Positions 1-9,774 of a DNA stretch of 64,000 nt are shown here, piece after piece. The notes below the pieces were generated by a model, which searched no databases, had not been told where the DNA came from, and saw nothing but the letters and a program-made list of their open reading frames with translations. The position numbers and the translations under genes are program-made. Origin of the DNA: Paracoccus aeridis (GTDB lineage: Bacteria > Pseudomonadota > Alphaproteobacteria > Rhodobacterales > Rhodobacteraceae); the NCBI RefSeq assembly GCF_004923205.2, contig NZ_SELD02000018.1, positions 248,001 to 312,000 on the forward strand. The letters are read 5' to 3'. Numbering within the stretch: position 1 is the first letter of the stretch; every line of letters begins with the position of its first letter.

Positions 1-474
1 GCCCTTGGCGTCGCGGTCGGTGACCATCTCGGGGTCCACGAAGAACGTCACCGGCATCTCGACCCGCTCGCCCGGCTTCAACGTCTGCTCGGTGAAGCAG
101 AAGCAGTCGATCTTGTCGAAGTAGTAGCCGGCGGCGTCGGGCGAGACGTTGTAGGACGCCGTGCCGGTGATCGTCTCGCCGGTGATGTTCACCGCCTCGT
201 AGAAGGCGAGGCCTGTTTCGCCGATCCGCAGCGTCATTTCCCGCTGCACGGGCCGGAACTCCCACCCCATGCCGGGGGCCACGTTGGAATCGAAGCGGAT
301 CGTGACGGTCTCGTCCAGCACGTCGCCGGGCGCGGCCGCGGCGATGTTGGTGGTGCCGCCGAAGCCCGTCACCCTGCAGAACCACGAATAGAACGGCACC
401 GCCGCCCAGGCGAGCGCGCCCATCGTCAGGACGACGGCCAGCAGCCGGACAACGACGCGGGTGTTGCTGTTCAT
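1..474 (-). CDS. ctaG: Cytochrome c oxidase assembly protein CtaG/Cox11 (3' end missing)
   Basis: This copper chaperone helps deliver Cu to the CuB site of cytochrome c oxidase subunit I on the periplasmic side of the inner membrane. The first 158 codons are visible and the C-terminus lies beyond the left edge. Residues 7-29 form one hydrophobic anchor, followed by a periplasmic domain with a CFCF motif at residues 124-127, the copper-binding cysteine pair of the Cox11 family. The ATG at 474 overlaps the stop of the upstream small ORF (ATGA), so the two are translationally coupled. It lies in the ctaC-ctaB-ORF-ctaG order typical of Rhodobacteraceae, where ctaE usually follows. Confidence 0.95.
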   Translation of the reverse strand, partial: MNSNTRVVVRLLAVVLTMGALAWAAVPFYSWFCRVTGFGGTTNIAAAAPGDVLDETVTIRFDSNVAPGMGWEFRPVQREMTLRIGETGLAFYEAVNITGETITGTASYNVSPDAAGYYFDKIDCFCFTEQTLKPGERVEMPVTFFVDPEMVTDRDAKG

Positions 475-731
475 CGCGCCACCTCGGGTGCGGGGCCGGG
501 CGGATCCAGCGGGGCGGCCGGGGCGGGCCCCGGATCGGCCGGCGCGTCGCCCGCCGGCGGCAGGGCCGAGGCGCGGGGCTGGTGGTCGAACGCCTCCATC
601 ATGTCGCCCTGCTCGATCTTGACGATCGAGAGGCCGAAGACCAGCGCCACGAACAGCACGAGCACGACGCCCAGCGCGACATTCCGCCCCCGCCTGCGAC
701 GGTGAAGATCGTGTTCACGGGCCAGCGCCAT
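471..731 (-). CDS. Small single-span membrane protein of the cta operon (CoxF-like)
   Basis: An 86-residue protein with a basic N-terminus (residues 5-16 rich in R/H), one hydrophobic helix at about residues 18-36 and a Pro/Ala-rich tail after residue 50. It sits between ctaB and ctaG and overlaps both by four bases (ATGA at each junction), which supports a translated gene. A small membrane ORF at this place is known in Paracoccus and Rhodobacter cta operons and is usually annotated as a putative oxidase assembly protein. The function is not established; an assembly role is inferred from context only. Confidence 0.8.
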   Translation of the reverse strand: MALAREHDLHRRRRGRNVALGVVLVLFVALVFGLSIVKIEQGDMMEAFDHQPRASALPPAGDAPADPGPAPAAPLDPPGPAPEVAR

Positions 732-1648
732 CACAAGCCCCCCACCGCGTGCTGGGCCAGCAGCGCCGCGAAATGCAGGAAGGTGTAATAGAGCGACAGC
801 TTGAAGAACGACCGTTCCACCGCGTAGCCGTCGGCCTGCGCCTGCGGTTCGGTCCGGCGCAGGATCCGCCAGCCGCCCGCGATGAACAGGACGTTCAGCA
901 CCGCGGAGACCGCGAGATAGACCGGCCCGCCCACCGAGGTCAGCCCCAGCGCCAGCGCGAACGGCGCCAGCACCAGCGTGTAGGCGAAGATGTGGCGGCG
1001 CGTCACGGTGCGGCCGTGGGTCACGGTCAGCATCGGCACGCCGGCGTCGGAATAGTCGTCCTTCATGAACAGCGCGAGCGCCCAGAAGTGCGGCGGCGTC
1101 CAGAAGAAGATGAGCGCGAACATAAGCAGCGACTCGATGCCGATGCCGCCGGTCGCGCAGGCCCAGCCGATCATGGGCGGGAACGCGCCCGCCGCGCCGC
1201 CGATGACGATGTTCTGCGGCGTCCAGCGCTTGAGCCACATCGTGTAGACGACGGCGTAGAAGAAGATGGTGAAGGCGAGGAACGCGGCCGCGAACCAGTT
1301 CGCCGCGAGCCCCAGCATCATGACCGACAGGCCCGACAGGAACAGGCCCACGCCCAGCGCCTCGGGCCCCGCGATCCGGCCTGCCGGAATCGGGCGGCCC
1401 TGCGTGCGGCGCATCACCGCGTCGATGTCGGCGTCGTACCACATGTTCAGCGCGCCCGACGCGCCGCCGCCCAGCGCGATGAACAGCACCGCGCAAAAGG
1501 CCACGAACGGGTTCACCGCGACCGGCGCGATCCACAGCCCGACGAAGGCCGTGAACACCACCAGCGACATCACCCGCGGCTTGAGCAGCGCGACGTAGTC
1601 GCGGAACTCCGCGTCGCCGCCGGCCTCGTATGCAGGGATGTCGCTCAC
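731..1648 (-). CDS. ctaB: Protoheme IX farnesyltransferase (haem O synthase)
   Basis: This integral membrane prenyltransferase converts haem B and farnesyl diphosphate to haem O, the precursor of the haem A of aa3 oxidase. The 305 residues contain multiple transmembrane helices and the UbiA-family substrate motif NMWYDADID (residues 68-76), followed by RTxGRPIP. The start is GTG at 1648, preceded by GGAA a few bases upstream; no better ATG fits the N-terminus. It lies 16 bp downstream of ctaC and overlaps the next small ORF, so it is part of the cta operon. Confidence 0.97.
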   Translation of the reverse strand: MSDIPAYEAGGDAEFRDYVALLKPRVMSLVVFTAFVGLWIAPVAVNPFVAFCAVLFIALGGGASGALNMWYDADIDAVMRRTQGRPIPAGRIAGPEALGVGLFLSGLSVMMLGLAANWFAAAFLAFTIFFYAVVYTMWLKRWTPQNIVIGGAAGAFPPMIGWACATGGIGIESLLMFALIFFWTPPHFWALALFMKDDYSDAGVPMLTVTHGRTVTRRHIFAYTLVLAPFALALGLTSVGGPVYLAVSAVLNVLFIAGGWRILRRTEPQAQADGYAVERSFFKLSLYYTFLHFAALLAQHAVGGL

Positions 1649-1664
1649 GCCCGTTCCTTCCGGC

Positions 1665-2561
1665 TCAGTTCGCCAGTGCCAGCTTGACCGGCGCGCCCGG
1701 CGCCGCCGGGATCACGTCGCCCGCGTCGGCGGCGAAGGTGGTCTTCGCCTCGGCAAGCCAGGCGTCGTACTTGTCCTGGGTCACGGCCTTGATGGTGATC
1801 GGCATGTAGGCATGGTTGATCCCGCACAGTTCCGAGCACTGGCCGAAATAGACCCCCTCCCGGTCGACCTGGAACCACGCCTGCGCGATGCGGCCCGGAA
1901 CGCCGTCCTGCTTGATCGCGAAGGCGGGCATCGCCCAGGAATGGATCACGTCGGCCGAGGTGACCTGCAGCAGCACCGTCGCGCCCACCGGGACCACGAC
2001 CGCGTTGTCGGTCGCGAGCAGGTAGTGGTTGTCGGCATAGCCCGCCGCGGCCAGGTCGTCGCGTTCCAGCATCAGCGCGTCGAAGGCGACGGCGTCGTTG
2101 GGGTATTCATAGGACCAGTACCACTGGTGCCCGACCGCCTTGATGACGACGTCGGGATCGTTCGGCATGACCTGCGACCGGAACAGCGCCGGCAGCGAAT
2201 AGGCGCCGATGACGATCAGGATCAGCACCGGGACCAGCGTCCACAGGATCTCGACCGGGGTGTTGTGGGTGAAGCGGGCCGGAACCGGGTTCATCCGGCG
2301 GTTGAAGCGCACGATACTCCACGCGAGCAGGCCCACCACGAACGCCGTGATGATTGCGATGATGATCAGCAGCATGTGGTCCAGCGCCTGCTGTTCCACC
2401 GCGATCGAGGTCACGGCGGGCTGGAAGCCGGTGCCGCCGTTCACGGGCTGGCCGATGACCGGCAGGTCGCCTAGCATGTCCTGCGCGGCGGCGGGCAGCG
2501 CTGCCGCCGCCCAGATCGCTGCGCCGAAAGCCGCCCTGCGGCGCGTTGCCCATCCTGCCAT
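1665..2561 (-). CDS. ctaC: Cytochrome c oxidase subunit II
   Basis: The CuA-carrying subunit of the terminal oxidase, which accepts electrons from cytochrome c in the periplasm. The 298-aa protein has a signal peptide ending near AAAQ (about residue 27), two transmembrane helices (about residues 62-83 and 105-125), the aromatic QWYW cluster at 146-149, and a cupredoxin domain with the CuA ligands H207, C242, C246, H250 and M253 ([13 protein letters not shown]). It is the first gene of the leftward cta operon and is divergent from tldD across a 143-bp gap holding a candidate promoter. Confidence 0.98.
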   Translation of the reverse strand: MAGWATRRRAAFGAAIWAAAALPAAAQDMLGDLPVIGQPVNGGTGFQPAVTSIAVEQQALDHMLLIIIAIITAFVVGLLAWSIVRFNRRMNPVPARFTHNTPVEILWTLVPVLILIVIGAYSLPALFRSQVMPNDPDVVIKAVGHQWYWSYEYPNDAVAFDALMLERDDLAAAGYADNHYLLATDNAVVVPVGATVLLQVTSADVIHSWAMPAFAIKQDGVPGRIAQAWFQVDREGVYFGQCSELCGINHAYMPITIKAVTQDKYDAWLAEAKTTFAADAGDVIPAAPGAPVKLALAN

Positions 2562-2632
2562 CGTCGTCCTCGTGTCCTGTCGTGCCGGGTCGCGCCGCCG
2601 AAAGCGGGCCTGCGCGATTCAGCGCCTCGAAA

Positions 2633-2661
2633 AGCATACTTGGCCCGGCGCGACAAGCCAA
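2633..2661 (-). promoter_or_regulatory. Candidate sigma-70-like promoter for ctaC
   Basis: On the minus strand TTGGCT (2656-2661) and TATGCT (2633-2638) are separated by 17 bp and lie about 75 bp upstream of the ctaC start in the ctaC/tldD divergent gap. The spacing is ideal and the boxes are moderate matches. This is a motif match only. Confidence 0.35.
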
Positions 2662-2704
2662 ACCTATCGACAAGACCGGCGAAACCCCATACCGCTTCCC
2701 GATC

Positions 2705-4123
2705 ATGACAGACAGTTTCCTGCCCTTTCAGCAGTTGATCGACCCCGGCCGCGCGCTGCGGATCCTGCGCGACGCGACCGACGGCGCCGACGACGGCGAG
2801 CTGTTCCTGGAACGCACCCGGTCCGAGTCGCTGGTCTTCGACGACCGCCGCCTCCGCAACGCGGGATACGGCGCGGCGCAGGGTTTCGGCCTGCGTGCGG
2901 TGCGCGGAGAGGTCACCGGCTACGCCCATTCGACCGACATCTCGGAAGCCGCGCTCCGCGACGCCGCCGACACCGCGCGGCTTGCCGTGGGCGCGGGCGG
3001 CGGCATCATGGCACCCGCGCCGGGGGGACCGGGACCGGCGCTGTACCAAGGGCTCGACCCCGTGCAGGGGATCGACTTCGCGGCCCGCGTGGCCACCCTG
3101 CGAGATATTGACGCATACGCCCGCGACCTCGACCCGCGGGTCGTCCAGGTGACCGCCTCGCTGGCCTCGTCGCTGCAGGAGATCGCCATCCTGCGCCCCG
3201 AGGGCGGGATCGTCACCGACATCCGCCCGATGGCGCGGCTGAACGTGTCGGTCATCGTGGAATCGAACGCGCGGCGCGAAAGCGGCAGCGCCGGGGGCGG
3301 CGGCCGCCACGGGCTTTCGGCGCTGATGGACCCGGCGCACTGGCAGGGCCTCGTCGCCGAGGCGCTGCGGATCGCGCTGGTGAACCTGCGCGCGGTCCCC
3401 GCGCCGGCGGGCGTCATGGACGTGGTGCTCGGCCCCGGCTGGCCCGGGATCCTCCTGCACGAGGCGGTGGGCCACGGGCTGGAAGGCGACTTCAACCGCA
3501 AGAAGGCGTCGGCCTTCGCCGGGCTCGTCGGCACCCGCGTGGCCGCGCCCGGCGTCACCGTGATCGACGACGGCACGATCCCCGACCGCCGCGGCTCGAT
3601 CACGGTCGACGACGAGGGCACGCCGCCCGCCCGCAACGTCCTGATCGACGACGGCGTCCTGCTGGGCTACCTTCAGGACCGGCAGAACGCGCGGCTGATG
3701 GGCGTGGACCCGACCGGCAACGGGCGGCGCGAAAGCTTCGCCCACGCACCGATGCCGCGGATGACCAACACCTTCATGCTGGCGGGGAACGACGATCCGG
3801 CCGCGATCCTGTCGGGGCTGGACGACGGCATCCATGCCGTGGGCTTCGGCGGCGGTCAGGTCGACATCACCTCGGGCAAGTTCGTGTTTTCCTGCACCGA
3901 GGCGTACCGCGTGAAGAACGGCGTCGTGGGCGATCCGATTCGGGGCGCCACGCTGATCGGCGACGGGGCGACCTCGCTCCAGCATGTGCGCGGGGTCGGG
4001 AACGACCTGAAGCTGGACCCCGGCATCGGCAACTGCGGCAAGCAGGGGCAATGGGTCCCGGTGGGCGTGGGCCTGCCCACGCTGAGGATCGGCGGCCTGA
4101 CGGTGGGCGGCTCGGCGGCCTGA
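2705..4123 (+). CDS. tldD: Metalloprotease TldD
   Basis: TldD/PmbA family zinc metallopeptidase, which works as a TldD-TldE heterodimer to process unstructured peptides such as modified peptide precursors. The HExxxH zinc motif of the family is visible as HEAVGH at residues 252-257, followed by GLEGDFNRKK. The protein has 472 aa, close to the usual 470-480. The ATG at 2705 was chosen because the family's N-terminus begins just after it; open sequence upstream lies in the promoter gap. The partner gene (pmbA/tldE) is not in this window. Confidence 0.96.
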   Translation: MTDSFLPFQQLIDPGRALRILRDATDGADDGELFLERTRSESLVFDDRRLRNAGYGAAQGFGLRAVRGEVTGYAHSTDISEAALRDAADTARLAVGAGGGIMAPAPGGPGPALYQGLDPVQGIDFAARVATLRDIDAYARDLDPRVVQVTASLASSLQEIAILRPEGGIVTDIRPMARLNVSVIVESNARRESGSAGGGGRHGLSALMDPAHWQGLVAEALRIALVNLRAVPAPAGVMDVVLGPGWPGILLHEAVGHGLEGDFNRKKASAFAGLVGTRVAAPGVTVIDDGTIPDRRGSITVDDEGTPPARNVLIDDGVLLGYLQDRQNARLMGVDPTGNGRRESFAHAPMPRMTNTFMLAGNDDPAAILSGLDDGIHAVGFGGGQVDITSGKFVFSCTEAYRVKNGVVGDPIRGATLIGDGATSLQHVRGVGNDLKLDPGIGNCGKQGQWVPVGVGLPTLRIGGLTVGGSAA

Positions 4124-4192
4124 GCGGGCGCGGTTTCGCGGCTCCGCTAACGGCCTGTTAACGACTGGCGGCGCACAACACCCCTGCAAGTC

Positions 4193-5554
4193 ATGCGAAG
4201 GGGCGCCGCGATGCTGACCGGATTGTTGTCGTTCGAGATGCCGCAGGCGCGCCCGGCGCACGCGGGCGATGACGTGGCGTTCCTTCGGCTGATCCGGTCG
4301 CGCCGGGTCGGACCCGCGACCTTCCGCCGCCTGCTGGCCGAACATGGCAGCGCGGATGCGGCGCTGGACGCCCTGCCGCAGATCGCCGCGGCAACCGGCC
4401 TGCGGGACTACAGCCCGTGCACCGTGGCGCAGGCAGAGGCCGAGCTTCGCGCGGGCCACCGCGCGGGCGCGCGGCTGATCCGCTGCGACCACCCCGACTA
4501 CCCGGCGCTGCTGCGCGACATCGACGACGCGCCGCCCGTGATCTGGGTGCGCGGCGACCCGGCCTGCCTGTCGCGCCCGCAGGTGGCGCTGGTGGGCGCG
4601 CGGAACGCCTCGTCTCTGGGACTGCGGATGGCCGCGGGCATGTCGCGGGCGCTGGTTGAGGCGGGACGGACCGTCACCGCAGGGCTCGCGCGGGGCATCG
4701 ACACCGCCGCGCACGAGGCCGCCTGCGCCGGCGGCACAATCGCCGTCATGGCGGGCGGCATCGACGTGATCTACCCGGCCGAGAACGCGAAGCTCGCCGA
4801 CCGGATCTGCGAGGCCGGCGCGCTCGTATCCGAGCAGCCGCCGGGGATGGAGCCGATCGCGCGGCATTTTCCGCTCCGCAACCGCATCATTTCTGGCCTG
4901 GCGAGCGCGGTGGTCGTGGTCGAGGCCGCGCACAGGTCCGGCAGCCTGATCACCGCGCGCCAGGCGCTGGACCAGGGGCGCGAGGTGATGGCGGTGCCCG
5001 GCCACCCGATGGACGCGCGCGCGTCGGGCTGCAACGCGCTGATCCGCGACGGCGCGACGCTGGTGCGGAACGCGGACGACGTGCTGGCCGCGCTGGCGAA
5101 CGCGCCCGAGCGGGACGCGGCAGCGCCCGCGGCGGCGACGGCGACAAACCCCGCAGCGGCGGCGACGAATCCCGCAGCGGCGACGGCAAAGCCGGCCCGC
5201 GCGGCGCGGCCGATCGTTCCTGCCGCTGCACCGACGTCCGCGCCGCGCGCGCTCGCGCAGCCCGCCGCGACCCACCCCGCGCCCTGTCCCGGCGACACCC
5301 GCGACCAGGCGCGGCTGCGCCAGGCGGCGCTGGACCGCGCCCGCACCCGGCGCCCCGGCCCCTCGGCGGACGCCGGCGGCCCCGTGGCGGTCGAGCGGCG
5401 GATCCTCAACCTGCTGGGCCCGAGCCCCACCGACGAGAACATGCTGATCCGCGACCTGGGCCTGACCGCCGCCGTCGTCAGCGCGGCGATCCTCAACCTG
5501 GAACTGGCGGGCCGTATCGTCCGGGTTCCGGGCGGTCGCGTCGCGCTGACCTGA
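4193..5554 (+). CDS. dprA: DNA-processing protein DprA
   Basis: DprA loads RecA on incoming single-stranded DNA during natural transformation. After a helical N-terminal domain comes the Rossmann-like core with GARNASSLGLRMA, GLARGIDTAAH, GGIDVIYP and GSLITARQALDQGR, followed by a long Ala/Pro-rich linker (about residues 305-370, encoded by 5115-5300 with imperfect repeats) and a C-terminal winged-helix domain. The 453 aa are longer than the roughly 370 of most DprA proteins because of this linker. ATG 4193 or 4211 is possible. No competence genes lie nearby. Confidence 0.95.
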   Translation: MRRGAAMLTGLLSFEMPQARPAHAGDDVAFLRLIRSRRVGPATFRRLLAEHGSADAALDALPQIAAATGLRDYSPCTVAQAEAELRAGHRAGARLIRCDHPDYPALLRDIDDAPPVIWVRGDPACLSRPQVALVGARNASSLGLRMAAGMSRALVEAGRTVTAGLARGIDTAAHEAACAGGTIAVMAGGIDVIYPAENAKLADRICEAGALVSEQPPGMEPIARHFPLRNRIISGLASAVVVVEAAHRSGSLITARQALDQGREVMAVPGHPMDARASGCNALIRDGATLVRNADDVLAALANAPERDAAAPAAATATNPAAAATNPAAATAKPARAARPIVPAAAPTSAPRALAQPAATHPAPCPGDTRDQARLRQAALDRARTRRPGPSADAGGPVAVERRILNLLGPSPTDENMLIRDLGLTAAVVSAAILNLELAGRIVRVPGGRVALT

Positions 5555-6165
5555 CACTTGGCGCGAACGGGCGTGTCGGGCGTGTTCAGGGCGGGGCACC
5601 ACCGGCCCGAGTCGCGGCCGCGCACATCTCGCCGGATCGAAGCGGTGCCATCCGGCAGCCGTTCCTGCCTGGCGGCGATAGTCCATGCAGGCGGGAACGG
5701 CGGAAGCGCTGCGAGGATGCCTTGCGAGAATGCCGCGCCCGTGCGCGGCGGGGATCAGCGACCTCCACAGGCGTCCCGCCGGCGATCCCGCGGCCTCATG
5801 CAAGAAGGGTTCGGGCGCCGCACCCGGGCTAGTCCGGCCGATGATGGCGGACGGATCTTGCAGCGGCTGCTCGCGGGCGCCGCGTCTGCGTGATCGCAGC
5901 CTCGGGACAGGTCCAGCATCCGCGCCGCTGCGGAACCCTTTCGGCAACTGCTACCCTGTCAAGCTGCACGGTGCCGTGCATGACGCCAGCGGAACGTGCC
6001 AGGCCAACCTGCCGGGAAGGCCCCCTTAGCCCTCCCATGCCGTTCCGCGAGGCTTCTCCGGCCCTCCCCTTGCGCACCCCCCTCGGCAACCCAACCGGTC
6101 ACGCAGCGCGGTGCCGTTGATGAGGCCCAACGGACCGTGCCGGGCTGGCCCGCGGGAACAGCCCC
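5555..6165. other. Intergenic region with no recognisable gene
   Basis: About 610 bp between convergent dprA and the FliM-like gene. Open frames exist on both strands, but none has a family signature or a good ribosome binding site. The right half carries degenerate direct repeats (see the repeat entry) related to the 3' end of the FliM-like gene. I see no tRNA or clear terminator. Confidence 0.6.
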
Positions 6166-6215
6166 CTACCCCGTCATGCCGTTCCGAAAGACCTCACCAG
6201 CCCGCGATCCTTGCG
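5965..6215. repeat. Degenerate direct repeat, period about 140 bp
   Basis: Two diverged copies can be aligned by eye. Copy 1 runs from the GTGCCG at 5971 to about 6075. Copy 2 runs from the GTGCCG at 6111 to about 6215. Both contain CATGCCGTTCCG (from 6036 and 6175) at the same relative place, and copy 2 covers the stop codon of the FliM-like gene. A weaker third copy may begin near 5831. This looks like an old tandem duplication of that gene's 3' end. Confidence 0.55.
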
Positions 6216-7374
6216 GCGCATCTTCGCCAGCCATGTCCCCCTCGCCGGGCCGGACCGATGCAGGATCGATCGAGCCCGCGCCGGCGGGATCACCGGTGGC
6301 GGGATCGAAGGGCACGGCGCCTTCGCCCGTCCTGTTCGCCGACCGGTCCGCAACCCAGTCCGCAGCCCGGTCCGCCGGGGCGCCAGCCCCGCGCGCGCCG
6401 GCGCCGCCGTGCAGGCGCACGGCATGGCAGCCGGCGGATTCGCCCGCCTTGCCGGTGGCGAGGACCTGCCCCGATGCCGTTTCCAGCGTGGCGTTCTCGA
6501 GGCAGCTGCGGGGAAGCGTCAGCATCTGGCCGGGGGCGAGCGCCTTGAGTTCGCCCAGCGACAGCTTGCGCCGCGCGAGCACGGCGCGTAGCCGGACGCC
6601 CGCGGCCGCGACCGCTTCGCTCAGGTCGGACGCAGGCCGCGCGGCCGAGGTCACCCCGCCGTCCGCGTGAGCCGCCGCCCCCGACGTCCCTGCCGCGTCG
6701 CCGGTCATGTCGGGCAACGCACGGTGCGGGCAGGCCAGCGGCAGAAGAAATGTCAGCGTTCCGTCGCGCTGTCCCGAATCGCCCGCCCGCAGGGCAAGGT
6801 GGACGCGGCGATAGGCGACGTCCTCCAGCAGCAGGTCCAGCGGGCGCGGGTCGCCCAGGAAGCTCGCGTAGCGGTAGCTTCCGACCCCGTCGTACCCCGG
6901 CATCGTCGCAAGCTCGGCGGCGAGTTCCGACAGGCAGGCATCGACGAAGTCGGCGCACACGGCCGCGTCGGTCGCGGTGGGCCGGCGGGCGTGCATCTGG
7001 CGCGAGGACACCCGGCCGATCGCCTGCATCTCGATCAGCGATCCCAGCAGCGTGGGCGAGATCGCGACCACGCCGATCGCGTCGCCCGGCCCTTCGACAA
7101 GCGACAGGAGCGCCTGTTCCGGCAGGCATTCGGCGATTTCGGCCAGCGTGGTCTGCGTGGTCTCGACCCGGTCGAAGTACAGCGGCAACTGGTGCACCCG
7201 GTCCGCCGCCCGCGATACCGCCGCGGCGATCACCCGTTCGGGGTTGCGCGGCGCGGGCGCGGGCGGGGGCCCGTCGCGGCGGATCCTGACCAGCCTTCCC
7301 CGCAGCACGTTGCCCGCTGGACGCGGCGGCACCGGTGCCCGGTCATCTGGTCGCGTGTCGGATGTGGTCTGCAT
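6166..7374 (-). CDS. FliM/FliN-family protein with SpoA domain, outside a flagellar cluster
   Basis: The protein resembles the flagellar switch protein FliM. A middle domain is followed by a SpoA-type segment (AGVRLRAVLARRKLSLGELK...LTLPRSCLENATLE) and then a low-complexity tail of about 80 residues rich in Ala, Gly, Asp and Arg. FliM binds phospho-CheY and builds the C-ring with FliG and FliN; whether this copy does so is unknown, because no other flagellar gene is nearby. ATG 7374 is preferred; a TTG at 7425 would add 17 residues. It is 70 bp downstream of the DUF815 gene. The 402-aa length exceeds typical FliM because of the tail. Confidence 0.7.
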   Translation of the reverse strand: MQTTSDTRPDDRAPVPPRPAGNVLRGRLVRIRRDGPPPAPAPRNPERVIAAAVSRAADRVHQLPLYFDRVETTQTTLAEIAECLPEQALLSLVEGPGDAIGVVAISPTLLGSLIEMQAIGRVSSRQMHARRPTATDAAVCADFVDACLSELAAELATMPGYDGVGSYRYASFLGDPRPLDLLLEDVAYRRVHLALRAGDSGQRDGTLTFLLPLACPHRALPDMTGDAAGTSGAAAHADGGVTSAARPASDLSEAVAAAGVRLRAVLARRKLSLGELKALAPGQMLTLPRSCLENATLETASGQVLATGKAGESAGCHAVRLHGGAGARGAGAPADRAADWVADRSANRTGEGAVPFDPATGDPAGAGSIDPASVRPGEGDMAGEDAPQGSRAGEVFRNGMTG

Positions 7375-7444
7375 GATCTGCCCGAATCGTCCCGTTCCCG
7401 GAACATTCGCAGACAAGGATTGCAAAACGGTTAGCGCATCCCGA

Positions 7445-8317
7445 TCAGACCGAAAGCCCGTGCCGCCCGGCGAGATCGGTGAAGAACTGCCACGCCACCC
7501 GGCCCGACCGCGCGCCGCGGGTCGCCTGCCACTCGATCGCCTCGGCGCGCAGCACGGCCGGGTCGATCCTCAGGTCGTGGGCCGCGCAGTACCCCTCGAC
7601 CATCTGCAGGTACTCGTCCTGGCCGCAGGCGTGGAACCCAAGCCACAGGCCGAAGCGGTCCGACAGCGAGACCTTCTCCTCGACCGCCTCGCCCGGGACG
7701 ATCGCGGTGGCGCGTTCGTTGTCGATCATGTCGCGCGGCATCAGGTGGCGGCGGTTCGAGGTCGCGTAGAGGATCACGTTCGACGGACGTCCCGCGATGC
7801 CGCCGTCCAGCACCGCCTTCAGCGACTTGTACTGCGTGTCGTCGTGGCTGAACGACAGATCGTCCGCGAACAGCACGAACCGGCGGTCGGCCCGGCCCAG
7901 CATGCCGAGCAGGCGCCCCACCGAATCAAGATCCTCGCGCGCGATCTCGACCAGCACCAAAGGCAGCCCCTGCGCCAGCGCCTCGGCGTGGACGGCCTTC
8001 ACCAGCGACGATTTCCCCATCCCGCGCGCGCCCCACAGAAGCGCGTTGTTGGCGGCGTGGCCGCGCGCGAACTGCAGCGTGTTGGCCAGCAGCGTGTCGC
8101 GGGCGCGGTCGATGCCGACGAGCGCCGACAGGGGCACGCGGGCAACGTCGTGCACCGGCTGCAGGCGGTCGGGGTCGGGATGCCAGACGAATGCATGGGC
8201 TTCGGAAAAATCGGGCGCAGGCTGCGGCGGCGGCGCCAGGCGTTCGAGCGCCGCGGCGATGCGGTTCAGCGGTGCGTCGGGTGCCAGCGCGCGGGCGGGG
8301 TCGGACAGGTCAGTCAT
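7445..8317 (-). CDS. DUF815-family AAA-like ATPase
   Basis: A 290-aa P-loop ATPase of the DUF815 family. The Walker A motif GARGMGKS lies at residues 96-103, and a Walker B-like [10 protein letters not shown] is followed by a sensor-like [11 protein letters not shown]. The family is widespread in alphaproteobacteria and its cellular role is not defined. Its ATG at 8317 lies inside the 3' end of tatC (8-bp overlap), so it is probably cotranscribed with tatABC, but no functional link to Tat is shown by the sequence. Confidence 0.9.
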   Translation of the reverse strand: MTDLSDPARALAPDAPLNRIAAALERLAPPPQPAPDFSEAHAFVWHPDPDRLQPVHDVARVPLSALVGIDRARDTLLANTLQFARGHAANNALLWGARGMGKSSLVKAVHAEALAQGLPLVLVEIAREDLDSVGRLLGMLGRADRRFVLFADDLSFSHDDTQYKSLKAVLDGGIAGRPSNVILYATSNRRHLMPRDMIDNERATAIVPGEAVEEKVSLSDRFGLWLGFHACGQDEYLQMVEGYCAAHDLRIDPAVLRAEAIEWQATRGARSGRVAWQFFTDLAGRHGLSV

Positions 8318-9191
8318 CGACCCACAGCCCCTCGGCCCGCAGCTTCGCCTCGCGCCGCCTTTCCATGCGGCGGATCAGCAGGATGGAGATTTCATACAGC
8401 GGGTAGACCGCCGCGAACATGATGATCTGGCTGGTCATGTCGGGGCCGGGCGTCACGACCGCGGCCACGACCAGCATCGCGACCAGCGCGAACTTGCGGA
8501 CGCTCGCCAGCCCCTCCGAGGTCACGATCCCGGCCTTGCCGAGCAGCGTCAGCAGCACCGGCAGCTGGAAGCAGATCCCGAAGGCGAGGATCAGCCGGAT
8601 CGTCAGCGACAGGTAGTCGCCGAGCGAGCCCTGGAACACGATCCCCGCCGCGGGACCGGCGGGCGTGGCCCGGGCCACCGCCTGGGCGGCGTCGGCCGCG
8701 CTTTCCACGACCGGCGTCACCATCGGCGCGGTCTGGAAGCCCAGGAAGAAGTCGAACATCTGCGGCAGCACGGCGTAATAGGCGAACGCCCCGCCCAGAA
8801 GGAACATCAGCGGCGAGGCCAGCAGGAACGGCAGCAGCGCGTTCTTTTCCGACCGGTAGAGGCCCGGCGCGACGAAGCGCCACAGCTGGAACCCGATCAC
8901 CGGGAACGCCAGCGCGAACCCGCCCATGAACGAGATCTGCAGCGCGACGAAGAACCCTTCCTGGGGGCGCAGCATCACGAGGCCGCAATCCTGCCCGCGC
9001 CGCGCCAGCGCGTCGCAGATCGGGTGGGTCATGAAGTCGCGGATCGGGTTGGCGAAGGAATAGCAGACGACCATCGCCACGACGAAGGCCAGCACCGACC
9101 AGATCAGCCGCGTCCTGAGTTCGCGCAGATGTTCGATCAGCGGGGCCGAGCTGTCCTCGATCTCGTCCTGGCGCGTGGGGGAAGCGGACAC
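8310..9191 (-). CDS. tatC: Sec-independent translocase subunit TatC
   Basis: TatC is the receptor for twin-arginine signal peptides and forms the Tat translocase with TatA and TatB. The 293-aa protein has the six transmembrane helices of the family and the early [12 protein letters not shown] motif of the cytoplasmic N-terminus that contacts the RR signal. The start is GTG at 9191, directly next to the tatB stop at 9192-9194. The region between helices 3 and 4 (about residues 145-190) is longer and Ala-rich. Confidence 0.98.
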   Translation of the reverse strand: MSASPTRQDEIEDSSAPLIEHLRELRTRLIWSVLAFVVAMVVCYSFANPIRDFMTHPICDALARRGQDCGLVMLRPQEGFFVALQISFMGGFALAFPVIGFQLWRFVAPGLYRSEKNALLPFLLASPLMFLLGGAFAYYAVLPQMFDFFLGFQTAPMVTPVVESAADAAQAVARATPAGPAAGIVFQGSLGDYLSLTIRLILAFGICFQLPVLLTLLGKAGIVTSEGLASVRKFALVAMLVVAAVVTPGPDMTSQIIMFAAVYPLYEISILLIRRMERRREAKLRAEGLWVDD

Positions 9192-9761
9192 TCAGCTGTC
9201 TTTCGGATCGGAGCGGCGGACGGCGTGCAGCCGCCGGCGCCCCGGCGCCTCGGCGGCGGGCGGCGTGGCGGGGCTGCTGCCGGGCACCGGGCGCAGGGTG
9301 GTCACGGTATGGGCGGACATCGCCGGGTCGGCGCTGACGGAGGGATCGGCGGCAGGTCCCGCGGCGGCGTTCGCAGCGATCGGCGCGGGAACGGCCGCCG
9401 GTCCCGACGGGCCGGGACTGGACGGGCCGGGACTGGACGGGTCGGGCTGGGCGCGGGCACCCGCGCGGGGGAGCTTGGGGTCCCACTTCTCGAACTTGTC
9501 GGCCGCACGGTCCAGCGCGTCGAGGCCCAGCGCCTTCGTCGAGGTCATCGCCTTCACGTCGCGCAGGCTTTTCGTCGCGTCCTCGATCCCGCTGGATCGG
9601 GCGGCGTCGTCCATCGCCATCGAAAACTCGCGCGCCATGCCCCGCGCCTTGGCCGTGATGCGGCCGAGGGTGCGGAACATGCGCGGCAGATCCTCGGGGC
9701 CGATCACGATCAGCGCGACGATGCCGATCAGCAGCAGCTCGCTCCAGCCGACGTCGAACAT
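9192..9761 (-). CDS. tatB: Sec-independent translocase subunit TatB
   Basis: TatB partners TatC in the substrate receptor. It has an N-terminal helix (residues 3-21, WSELLLIGIVALIVIGPEDLP), the conserved glutamate/proline hinge, an amphipathic helix to about residue 60 and a long disordered Ser/Pro/Ala tail. The tail contains a perfect 15-bp tandem duplication (9409-9438) encoding repeated SSPGP. The 189-aa length is on the long side because of this tail. It lies between tatA (13 bp) and tatC (adjacent). Confidence 0.97.
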   Translation of the reverse strand: MFDVGWSELLLIGIVALIVIGPEDLPRMFRTLGRITAKARGMAREFSMAMDDAARSSGIEDATKSLRDVKAMTSTKALGLDALDRAADKFEKWDPKLPRAGARAQPDPSSPGPSSPGPSGPAAVPAPIAANAAAGPAADPSVSADPAMSAHTVTTLRPVPGSSPATPPAAEAPGRRRLHAVRRSDPKDS

Positions 9762-9774
9762 GGGCTGTCGCGGC

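Noticed and set aside
5558-5893. A 111-codon frame after dprA
   Set aside because: It has no ribosome binding site, no hydrophobic pattern and no motif. The region looks like decayed or non-coding DNA.
2471-5947. A very long open frame on the minus strand (over 1100 codons) opposite tldD and dprA
   Set aside because: It is Arg/Gly/His-rich without family motifs and lies antisense to two well-supported genes. Long antisense frames are a by-product of the GC-rich third positions.
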